A stretch of DNA of 64,000 bases. Source: Lewinellaceae bacterium. GTDB taxonomy: Bacteria > Bacteroidota > Bacteroidia > Chitinophagales > Saprospiraceae. The notes beneath the pieces were generated by a model. That model did no database searches, had not been told where the DNA came from, and saw nothing but the letters and a program-made list of their open reading frames with translations. Below, piece by piece: positions 57,778 through 64,000 of this stretch. The stretch is taken from NCBI GenBank assembly GCA_016716135.1, contig JADJWX010000012.1, positions 1 to 64,000 of the forward strand, given 5' to 3'. Both the position numbers and the translations under genes were made by a program. Positions within the stretch are counted from its first letter, which is position 1. Each line of letters starts with the position of its first letter.

Positions 57778-58025
57778 TGATCCTCAAAGGCGGCAAATTG
57801 CGCTGCTACTTCGTGGGCGACCCACAATCGTCGTTTTACGAAACCGCACATTTCAATAAGATTATCCAGTTTGTCGGTGAGAAAGGCCGCATCATGGGTT
57901 TTCACCTGAAGCAGACGAATCAGAATTTGATTTTTGTGCAGGATGAAGTCCGCAGTTTGAAGCAGGTGATGCGGACGCTGGAGGTGTTGTTGGGGGTGGT
58001 GGAGAAACAGGATATTCCGAATTAA
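57778..58025 (+). pseudogene. Duplicated 3' end of mfd (right direct repeat)
   Basis: Codes for LILKGGKLRCYFVGDPQSSF and on to RTLEVLLGVVEKQDIPN*, the last ~80 residues of Mfd. 230 bp match 53389-53618 with 7 mismatches. Because it stands beside the normal downstream gene (crp-like) and has its own natural-looking end (KQDIPN), it is probably the original mfd terminus, displaced from the rest of the gene by the inserted segment (inference). A weak in-frame start exists at 57738, but expression as a separate protein is unlikely. Confidence 0.85.
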
Positions 58026-58121
58026 GCCCCAATCCACCCGACCCCACCCTACGTCGAAATTCTCCCGCCCGGCACCAACCTCCCGATACTTTTGCAGCCG
58101 AATGTTTAAAAACCAGTGCCC

Positions 58122-58748
58122 ATGCCAGAAATACTGATCCGCAAACCGCAAGCCACCCGCCGGTACGCTGCCGTCGAGCAGGTGCTCATCGATTACATCC
58201 GCCAAATCGCGCCGATCAGCGATGCCGAAATCGAAACCATTTTGGAACTGATCACCATTCGCAGCTACCCGAAAGGCAGGCTGCTGCTCCGGGAAGGACA
58301 GGTGGCTAACATCTGTTATTTCGTCCTGCAAGGCTGCATCCGGCAGTATTTCCTCGTTGACGGCCAGGAAAAAACTACCGCTTTTTTTACCGAAGGCATG
58401 CCCGTCAGTTCGAACGGTATGCCCTTTGATAACAAAATATCGAAGTCTTTTCTGGTCTGCAACGAAGCCTGCACCTTGATCGAAGGGCGCGAGGAAGACG
58501 AAGCGGAATTTTTCAACCGCCTGCCCCGCATGGAGATGCTCGGCCGCATCGGGGTCGAAATGGAACTGCAAAAAAGCCAGGAAGCGCTCGCCGAATACAT
58601 CCTGACCAGCCCGGAGGAGCGCTATTTGAATTTGCTGGAAACCCGGCCCGACCTGCTCGAGCGGGTGCCGCAATACCAGTTGGCCAGTTTCCTCGGCGTC
58701 ACGCCGGAGTCGCTGAGCCGCATCCGCAAACGCATCATGGCGAAATGA
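58122..58748 (+). CDS. Crp/Fnr-family transcriptional regulator
   Basis: The 208-aa protein has a cyclic-nucleotide-binding-like beta roll at ~30-130 (YPKGRLLLREGQVANICYFV, LQGCIRQYFLVDGQEKTTAF) and a short C-terminal helix-turn-helix (VPQYQLASFLGVTPESLSRI RKRI). The cNMP pocket lacks the classical Arg-x-x-x-x-A motif, as in many Bacteroidota Crp relatives whose ligand is unknown. A GTG at 58116 is also possible; the ATG at 58122 was chosen. It is followed by a perfect 21-bp-arm terminator hairpin. Confidence 0.9.
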   Translation: MPEILIRKPQATRRYAAVEQVLIDYIRQIAPISDAEIETILELITIRSYPKGRLLLREGQVANICYFVLQGCIRQYFLVDGQEKTTAFFTEGMPVSSNGMPFDNKISKSFLVCNEACTLIEGREEDEAEFFNRLPRMEMLGRIGVEMELQKSQEALAEYILTSPEERYLNLLETRPDLLERVPQYQLASFLGVTPESLSRIRKRIMAK

Positions 58749-58767
58749 GTTTGTGTTTGGGCGTTTC

Positions 58768-58823
58768 ACCGCTAAGGTGCTAAGGCGCGGAGAAAAAGCT
58801 TAGCGCCTTAGCACCTTAGCGGT
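58768..58823. terminator. Bidirectional terminator between crp-like and osmC-like genes
   Basis: Perfect 21-bp arms, ACCGCTAAGGTGCTAAGGCG C.. and its reverse complement, with a 14-base loop. The plus strand continues with AAAAAAA and the minus strand with mixed sequence. It lies between two convergent genes (stops at 58748 and 58866). Confidence 0.75.
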
Positions 58824-58865
58824 AAAAAAATGCACTACGGCAAGTAAAATTGGCGAAGCAGATTT

Positions 58866-59267
58866 TCACCACACCAACTCCACCACTTGTTCCAGATCCG
58901 GGTGCAAACTAAGCGCCACCGGACAGGTCAGGGCGATGTGCTCCAGCAGTTTTTTATCAGCATCGGAGTACTGGTTTTGCGGCATCAGCAGCCGCACCTC
59001 AATCCGGCTGATCCGGCGCGGATCGGCGGCCATGATCTTGGTCACTTCTGCCCGGGCGCCGTCGATGCTGATGCCCCGGTCACGGATACGAATGGCCATG
59101 GTGGTCAGCATACAGGCCGCCAGCGAAGTGGCGCACAGGTCGGTGGGGGAAAAAGCCTCGCCTTTGCCCTGGTTGTCGGGCGGCGCGTCGGTCGTGATGG
59201 TGATGCCGGAGAGCAGGTGCGTCAGTGCGCAGTTAAGGGCGGTGGTGTATTGTACGGTTGCAGTCAT
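58866..59267 (-). CDS. OsmC/Ohr family peroxiredoxin-like protein
   Basis: The 133-aa protein shows both conserved cysteines of the family: DLCATSLAACMLTTMAIRIR (peroxidatic region) and HIALTCPVALSLHPDLEQVV (resolving Cys). OsmC/Ohr enzymes reduce organic hydroperoxides using the two thiols. The substrate class cannot be separated further from sequence alone, although the pattern is closer to general OsmC than Ohr. It is divergent from the epimerase gene (126-bp gap). Confidence 0.9.
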   Translation of the reverse strand: MTATVQYTTALNCALTHLLSGITITTDAPPDNQGKGEAFSPTDLCATSLAACMLTTMAIRIRDRGISIDGARAEVTKIMAADPRRISRIEVRLLMPQNQYSDADKKLLEHIALTCPVALSLHPDLEQVVELVW

Positions 59268-59392
59268 GTCGTTGGTTGTCCTGTTTTTCGAAAGGCAAAG
59301 AAGCCGTTGGCAAAACTAATTTTTCTGTACTTTGTGTGAGCGATTTCCAACTGAAATTGTTTTGCCCAAGAACCAATGACACCAACAACAGC

Positions 59393-60304
59393 ATGCAAAA
59401 TTTAACCATTCTAATTGCCGGCGGAAGCGGCCTAATCGGCACCCGGCTTACCCAACTGCTTCGGGCACAAGGTCACAAGGTGCGCATTCTGAGCCGGCGT
59501 CCTGGCGAAGCCGATGAATATGCCTGGGATCCGGCGGGAGGCGCCATAGACGACAAGGCAGTTGCCGGCGCCGATATTGTGATCAATCTGGCCGGTGCAG
59601 GCATTGCCGAACGGCGCTGGACACCGGCGCGCAAGCAACTGATCATCGACAGCCGGGTGCAAAGCGCGCAACTGCTGCTGGACACCTTTCAGCGCCTGGG
59701 CCACCAGCCCCAGGCCTACCTGTCGGCCGCTGCGATCGGCTATTACGGCAATGCCGGTGAAGATTGGGTAAACGAATACGATGCTCCGGCCGACAACAGT
59801 TTTTTGGCCGAATCTTGCCTGGCCTGGGAAAATGCGGCTGAAAAAATCGGGGCGGCGGGCATCCGCACAGTTATTTTCCGCACGGGCATTGTGCTCGATA
59901 AATCCGGCGGCGCCTTACGGGAGATTATCAAGCCCCTGCGTTTTGGCCTGGGATCGTATTTTGGCGATGGGCAGGCCTGGTACTCCTGGATTGCACTCGA
60001 CGATGTTTGCCGGGCATTTCAGTGGGCGGCAGAAACTCCCGGCATCGAAGGTGTTTACAATGCCGTGGCGCCGCATCCGGTGCGGAATATTGATCTGGTA
60101 AAAGCGACGGCGACAGCAATGCAACAACCGGCTATCTTTGCGCCGGTGCCGGAATTTGCCTTGCGCTTCCTTTTCGGTGAAATGGCTGATGCCATTCTGT
60201 TCAGTACACGGGTATCGGCAGAGAAGATCATTCAGGCCGGATTTCATTTTCAATATCCGGCATTGGATGCCGCGCTGGCCCATATTTTTGCAAAAAACGC
60301 CTAA
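59393..60304 (+). CDS. TIGR01777-family NAD(P)-dependent epimerase
   Basis: The 303-aa protein is an extended short-chain dehydrogenase-like protein: N-terminal Rossmann motif ILIAGGSGLIGTRLTQLL, VINLAGAGIAERRWTP, SAAAIGYYGNAGEDWVNEYD (active-site Tyr in IGYYG), LRFGLGSYFGDGQAWYSWIA, and a C-terminal DUF1731 end (FALRFLFGEMADAIL, STRVSAEKIIQAGF). Members such as YfcH and SulA-like plant proteins have no firmly known substrate. The frame opens 45 codons upstream, but the start at 59393 directly precedes the dinucleotide-binding strand. The transporter gene begins 12 bp behind its stop, likely cotranscribed. Confidence 0.92.
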   Translation: MQNLTILIAGGSGLIGTRLTQLLRAQGHKVRILSRRPGEADEYAWDPAGGAIDDKAVAGADIVINLAGAGIAERRWTPARKQLIIDSRVQSAQLLLDTFQRLGHQPQAYLSAAAIGYYGNAGEDWVNEYDAPADNSFLAESCLAWENAAEKIGAAGIRTVIFRTGIVLDKSGGALREIIKPLRFGLGSYFGDGQAWYSWIALDDVCRAFQWAAETPGIEGVYNAVAPHPVRNIDLVKATATAMQQPAIFAPVPEFALRFLFGEMADAILFSTRVSAEKIIQAGFHFQYPALDAALAHIFAKNA

Positions 60305-60316
60305 GCGGAACACCTT

Positions 60317-61408
60317 ATGATTCGGAACCTGTTGTGGATACTCGGTATCGTTGCTGCCCTGGCAGTGGGCTATTATTTCGCCGATATTGTTGCTTATGTA
60401 TTGATCGCCTGGGTATTGTCCATGCTGGGGGCGCCGCTGATGGTTTTTTTTCGCCGACGCATCCGGTTTCGGAACTGGCGGCTCGGCGAGGCCGGCGCTG
60501 CTGCCCTGACCCTGATTTCCTTTTACCTCATCCTGGCAGGTGTATTGTTTTTGTTTGTGCCGACAATAGTCGGACAGGCGCGCCACCTCGCTTCCGTAAA
60601 TTACGAAGAATTGGGGCAAAAACTCCAGGGGCCTTTTGCGGACCTGGACAGCTGGTTGCACGAATGGGCCCTGCTGGAGCCCGGGCAATCGCTGGGGAAC
60701 CGCTCGCAGGAAATTTTGTCCGAATATTTTAAACCGACCATGGTGGGCGATTTTTTGGGCGGGCTGATCTCCACGGCCGGCAGCCTGGTGGTTGCGCTGG
60801 GCTCTATCACGTTTATCTTGTTTTTCTTTTTGAAAAACGATTCGCTGTTTATGGACATCGTGCTTTCGATTGTGCCGGATAAGCAGGAACGCCAGGTGCG
60901 CCATGCCGTCAAACGCTCGAGCATTATGCTTACCCGTTATTTCGACGGGCTGGTAATACAAACGGCAAGTTTTACAACCCTGGTGGCGGTTACGCTCTGG
61001 ATTTTGGGCGTGCCCAATGCACTGCTCATTGGCGTGATGGCCGGGCTGTTGAATATAATCCCCTATGTTGGGCCGCTGTTGGGTATTGTCGTAGGCTGTT
61101 TTTTCACCATCTCGCACTACATCGAGTCGGATTTTGCGCTCATGGTGGCCCCCCTCATCAAGGTGGTGCTGACCATACAGGCTGTTCAAATCCTCGACAA
61201 CAATTTTATCGGGCCGTACATCATGTCGAACAGCGTCAAGGCACACCCGCTGGAGATTTTTATTGTCACACTGATTGCCGCCAAACTCGGAGGCGTGGTG
61301 GGCATGATCATCGGTATTCCGGTGTACACCGTGCTGCGGGTGATTGCGCGGGAGTTTTTCAGCGAGTTTAAACTGGTGCGGCGGCTGACGGGAAGTTTGG
61401 AAGACTAA
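60317..61408 (+). CDS. AI-2E family transporter (PerM/TqsA-like)
   Basis: The 363-aa membrane protein has the AI-2E-family layout: two N-terminal helices (LLWILGIVAALAVGYYFADI, VAYVLIAWVLSML), a hydrophilic central segment, and a bundle of helices with LLIGVMAGLLNIIPYVGPLL GI, the family signature, and DNNFIGPYIMSNSVKAHPLE. Members export signalling molecules, or act as Na+/H+ antiporters; the substrate here is unknown. It follows the epimerase gene after 12 bp. Its stop overlaps the first base of an inverted-repeat element. Confidence 0.93.
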   Translation: MIRNLLWILGIVAALAVGYYFADIVAYVLIAWVLSMLGAPLMVFFRRRIRFRNWRLGEAGAAALTLISFYLILAGVLFLFVPTIVGQARHLASVNYEELGQKLQGPFADLDSWLHEWALLEPGQSLGNRSQEILSEYFKPTMVGDFLGGLISTAGSLVVALGSITFILFFFLKNDSLFMDIVLSIVPDKQERQVRHAVKRSSIMLTRYFDGLVIQTASFTTLVAVTLWILGVPNALLIGVMAGLLNIIPYVGPLLGIVVGCFFTISHYIESDFALMVAPLIKVVLTIQAVQILDNNFIGPYIMSNSVKAHPLEIFIVTLIAAKLGGVVGMIIGIPVYTVLRVIAREFFSEFKLVRRLTGSLED

Positions 61409-61573
61409 GAGTTTGTCCAAATTTCCATGCTGAGCCGAAAGCGAGCGAATTTTATTTCAGGCAAGCCACGCTTTAGCGTGGAGGCGTAGCCGGTAGTTAC
61501 GGCGAAAAATCTAACGCAGGATGGAATAAAATTAGCCGCTTGGAGGCCAGTGATGGAATTTTGGACAAACTCT
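61408..61573. repeat. 166-bp inverted-repeat element between convergent genes
   Basis: The ends AGAGTTTGTCCAAATTTCCA and TGG AATTTTGGACAAACTCT are inverted copies. Inside, CCACGCTTTAGCGTGG forms a second hairpin and GAATTTTATTTC/GGAATAAAATT a third. It fills the whole gap between the AI-2E transporter and the next minus-strand gene, so it likely works as a two-way terminator. Confidence 0.7.
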
Positions 61574-61575
61574 AA

Positions 61576-62763
61576 TCACTTGCACCCGCAAAGCAAATTA
61601 TCCGAATAATTCTGCTTGATCAGTTTAAATGCTTTCCGGTAGGGATACCCCCGGCCGATGCCGAGGTTTTCGGTTTTTATAGTGTAATAACAATCAAAAC
61701 CGATGACGCTTTTCCCTTCTTTCAACTCATTCGGATCGCAAAACGGATTGGGTATGATGTTGCAGTCGGTGATGGTCAGATCGGCCAGCACATTTTCCAA
61801 CACGTACTTCGGATCTACGCCAAACTCCCTGGCCAGCGCCCAATCGACATCTGTTGCAAAGCGGCCGCAGGGCTCGCCGTTGCGGATGATGCTGTCAGGC
61901 CGGATGGTGAAATTGTTGATGAAGAAGGAGTGAATCGTGGCCAGTTTTTTGAATTTGGGGTTGGTGGAAAAATCCAGCTGGTGGTACGCTTCCGTAAACG
62001 TTTTTGTTTCCTTGTCAAAATACGTTGGCGACAAGGGGGTTTCTTCCGTATCCACCCAAATTTCGTTGATCAGGTATTCATAGCCCAGTAAATAAATGCC
62101 CTCGCCCGTGTCGTTTTTCTGGCTTTTCGCACATTTCATCCGCACATCCGAACTTTTGGCCAGGTAGTACACGCCCGGCCGCTTGTTTCCCGGCAGGGGT
62201 AACTTATATTCGGCATTCAACGCCCAAACCCCCTCGTAGGCGCTGCAGGGGCAGTAATCCTGCACTTCGGATTCGTTCAGGTAAGGCGAATCGTAGGGTG
62301 TATTAAAATCCCGGTCGAAATACCGGGCCAGCGGATGTTCCGGTATTTCAGCCTTTTCAAAACGACCCAGCTTGCCGTTCATGGCAAAAAAATAGGTCAG
62401 TACCGAGCCGGCCAAAAATGTGAGCAGGCCGTATAGCAGCACTTTGTTCCGTACAGCCTTGTTTATGCCGCTTCGCGTTTGCCGCAGGGTTTCGTTGAGT
62501 TGGGTAGTGCCGGACTCCAGTTGGCGTTTTTCTGCTTCCAGCGCATCGAGCTTTTCCAGCAGCGCAATGTTTTCAATCGAACGCATGTACATGCCCTGTG
62601 TGGCCGTGCCGGATATCAGTTTGCTGAACTGGCTGGCACTAATGCAAAGGTCTTTTGCAATGTCGCCAAAAGACGACGTGCCAAACTTGGACGTCAGTAA
62701 ATCCCGCGGCCCGTATTTCCGCTCCAGGGCTTCCAAAAATTGATCGTGCAAATCTAACTCCAT
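61576..62763 (-). CDS. Single-pass membrane protein with HTH-like N-terminus, unknown function
   Basis: The 395-aa product has no signal peptide. Residues ~30-60 (SFGDIAKDLCISASQFSKLI) resemble a helix-turn-helix; residues ~62-95 are a coiled coil (ENIALLEKLDALEAEKRQLE); residues 107-128 are a membrane helix (KVLLYGLLTFLAGSVLTYFF). The remaining ~265 residues would be outside the cytoplasm and contain several Cys (VQDYCPCSAYEG, LLCGCK). The layout suggests a membrane-bound transcription factor of the ToxR/CadC kind, with a novel sensor (inference). Four phased repeats lie just before its start codon, possibly its own operator. Confidence 0.7.
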   Translation of the reverse strand: MELDLHDQFLEALERKYGPRDLLTSKFGTSSFGDIAKDLCISASQFSKLISGTATQGMYMRSIENIALLEKLDALEAEKRQLESGTTQLNETLRQTRSGINKAVRNKVLLYGLLTFLAGSVLTYFFAMNGKLGRFEKAEIPEHPLARYFDRDFNTPYDSPYLNESEVQDYCPCSAYEGVWALNAEYKLPLPGNKRPGVYYLAKSSDVRMKCAKSQKNDTGEGIYLLGYEYLINEIWVDTEETPLSPTYFDKETKTFTEAYHQLDFSTNPKFKKLATIHSFFINNFTIRPDSIIRNGEPCGRFATDVDWALAREFGVDPKYVLENVLADLTITDCNIIPNPFCDPNELKEGKSVIGFDCYYTIKTENLGIGRGYPYRKAFKLIKQNYSDNLLCGCK

Positions 62764-62775
62764 CTAAATGCGCGG

Positions 62776-62812
62776 TGTAAAAAAGTGTAAAACGGTATAA
62801 AATACTATAAAA
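62776..62812. promoter_or_regulatory. Four TGTAAAA/TATAAAA repeats at exact 10-bp spacing
   Basis: TGTAAAA at 62776 and 62786 and TATAAAA at 62796 and 62806 are one helical turn apart, beginning 13 bp upstream of the HTH/membrane protein start (minus strand). This could be an operator for cooperative binding on one DNA face, or a curved AT-rich leader. The gap 62764-62992 is otherwise AT-rich and should contain the promoters of both divergent genes. Confidence 0.4.
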
Positions 62813-62992
62813 TCAAAATTTTATACAATTAAAAATTTTGGTTCCTTTTAATCGCAAAATATGTTTGCAGTCTGTGGCTTTTTTATTTTTTAAAGCGCAC
62901 TACCAAAAGTATTAAAATAAATCCATTCAAACCTGCGCGTCCGGCCATGTACCGGGCCGGTTTTACTTCCGGAAAATTAATGTCCTGAACTT

Positions 62993-64000
62993 ATGCGATA
63001 CCTACCCGATACAAAACGAACTGGATTACTGCTAGGCCCGGCACTGTTTACGGTGGTATTGCTGTTTTTTCACCCCGAGGGGTTGTCGGCCGAAGCCAAC
63101 GCAGTACTGGCCAGTACGCTGTGGATCGCCACCTGGTGGATCACCGACTGCATCCCGCTGGCCGTAACTTCCATCTTGCCGATTATTCTGTTTCCGCTCA
63201 CCGGAGGCATGCCAATTGAAGAAACAACGGCGTCGTTCGGGCACCGGTATATTTTTCTGTACATCGGCGGGTTCATTGTCGCCATCGCCATCGAACGCTG
63301 GAACTTGCACAAGCGGATTTCCCTGATGATCATCAACCTGATCGGGACGAATTTGAAAAGCATCATCCTGGGGTTTATGGTAGCCACGGCCTTCCTGTCC
63401 ATGTGGATTTCCAATACCGCTACCGCCGTGATGATGCTGCCCATCGGCATGGCCATCGTTACGCAGTTGAAAGACAACCCCAAAACCAGGGAAGATGAAA
63501 ACCTCATTTTCGGCAAAGCCCTCATGCTCGCCATTGCGTACAGCGCTACCATCGGCGGCATTGCCACGCTGATCGGCACCCCGCCCAACCTGGTGCTGGC
63601 CGCCATGGTGCAGGAGTTGTATGGCATGGAAATTACCTTTTACCAGTGGATCATTTTCGGCCTGCCGATCTCGGTGGTATTGTTGCTGCTTTGCTGGAAA
63701 TACCTGACCAGCTACGCGTTTAAATTCAAACAAACGTCATTTCCCGACGGAAAAGAAGAAATCAAACGCCAGCTCAAAGCGCTGGGCGGCATCAGCTACG
63801 AGGAAAAAATGGTGCTCGGCATTTTCGTTTTGACGGCCGTCACCTGGATCAGCCGTTCGTTTTTGAACCGCTTCATTCCCGCGTTGGACGATACGATCAT
63901 AGCCGTTGCCGCAGCCGTTTTATTGTTTACCATCCCGGCCTCGAAAAAGCAAAACCGGGCCTTGGTTACCTGGCCGGAAGCAGTGCGCCTGCCCTGGGGC
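62993..64000 (+). CDS. SLC13/DASS family anion transporter, 3' end cut by window
   Basis: From the ATG at 62993 the plus strand is open to the window end (336 codons seen). It reads MRYLPDTKRTGLLLGPALFT, then membrane helices with SMWISNTATAVMMLPIGMAI, the first SNT motif of the divalent-anion:Na+ symporter family, and GGIATLIGTPPNLVLAAMV after the first repeat half. These are the Na+/dicarboxylate-binding motifs (SNT in the first clamshell). Substrates are di- or tricarboxylates, or sulfate. The second half with the matching SNT is outside the window. It is divergent from the HTH/membrane protein. Confidence 0.9.
   Translation, partial: MRYLPDTKRTGLLLGPALFTVVLLFFHPEGLSAEANAVLASTLWIATWWITDCIPLAVTSILPIILFPLTGGMPIEETTASFGHRYIFLYIGGFIVAIAIERWNLHKRISLMIINLIGTNLKSIILGFMVATAFLSMWISNTATAVMMLPIGMAIVTQLKDNPKTREDENLIFGKALMLAIAYSATIGGIATLIGTPPNLVLAAMVQELYGMEITFYQWIIFGLPISVVLLLLCWKYLTSYAFKFKQTSFPDGKEEIKRQLKALGGISYEEKMVLGIFVLTAVTWISRSFLNRFIPALDDTIIAVAAAVLLFTIPASKKQNRALVTWPEAVRLPWG

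Overview
The window looks like a chromosome segment of a Bacteroidota bacterium, most likely of the Saprospiria (Lewinella/Haliscomenobacter-like) side. The markers are a PorV-family outer-membrane protein, a giant PKD-rich surface protein ending in a gliding-motility-type (type IX secretion, type B) C-terminal domain, a PUR-domain DUF3276 protein, a TonB receptor/secreted protein/PorV trio, a eukaryote-type citrate synthase, and Bacteroidota-style FtsX permease clusters. The lineage call is inference from gene content; no rRNA or tRNA gene was seen.

Layout. 1-10.1 kb (minus strand): a TonB-dependent receptor, a 1355-aa secreted protein and a PorV-family protein form an envelope operon, followed by greA and a HIT gene cut by the window edge. 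10.3-13.5 kb: a D-2-hydroxyacid dehydrogenase broken by an internal deletion, a lipoprotein, and a TlpA-like thioredoxin with a one-base frameshift. 13.5-14.4 kb: a large nested palindromic element. 14.4-23.4 kb (minus): MoxR ATPase, DUF4350 protein, PKD-cyclophilin lipoprotein, TPR protein, citrate synthase, PUR-domain protein and an amidohydrolase. 23.6-31.5 kb (plus): apaG, a perfect 79-bp palindrome, the 6.75-kb surface protein with five almost identical 153-bp repeats, and a second copy of the nested palindromic element. 31.6-42.3 kb (plus): a LigT-like 2'-5' RNA ligase/phosphodiesterase and four tandem MacB/FtsX-type permease paralogues. 42.3-44 kb: a CRISPR array without cas genes, with very uneven spacers, running straight into a terminator and a 5'-truncated PIN toxin gene. 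44-49.8 kb (minus): a secreted protein, an ECF sigma factor with its DGPF/YCII partner, and an AsmA-like protein.

50-58 kb is the most unusual region. An Rpn-family (PD-(D/E)XK) nuclease gene with a 12-bp VNTR lies directly before an mfd gene that lacks its first ~300 codons. Behind mfd comes a ~4.2-kb accessory segment with a small protein gene, a TIR-STAND (NLR-like) gene with C-terminal 33-aa repeats and a decayed MNT-type nucleotidyltransferase. The segment is closed by extra copies of the 3' end of mfd: one nearly identical 230-bp direct repeat and one divergent remnant. The end of mfd therefore looks like a site where defence-type cassettes are repeatedly added.

58-64 kb returns to housekeeping genes: Crp/Fnr regulator, OsmC protein, TIGR01777 epimerase, AI-2E-family transporter, a one-pass membrane protein with an HTH-like N-terminus, and an SLC13 transporter cut by the window end.

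Two patterns cross the whole window. Many convergent gene ends carry long inverted repeats. Several genes are broken by single-base indels, mostly in short homopolymer runs, so either decay or assembly error must be considered before calling them pseudogenes.
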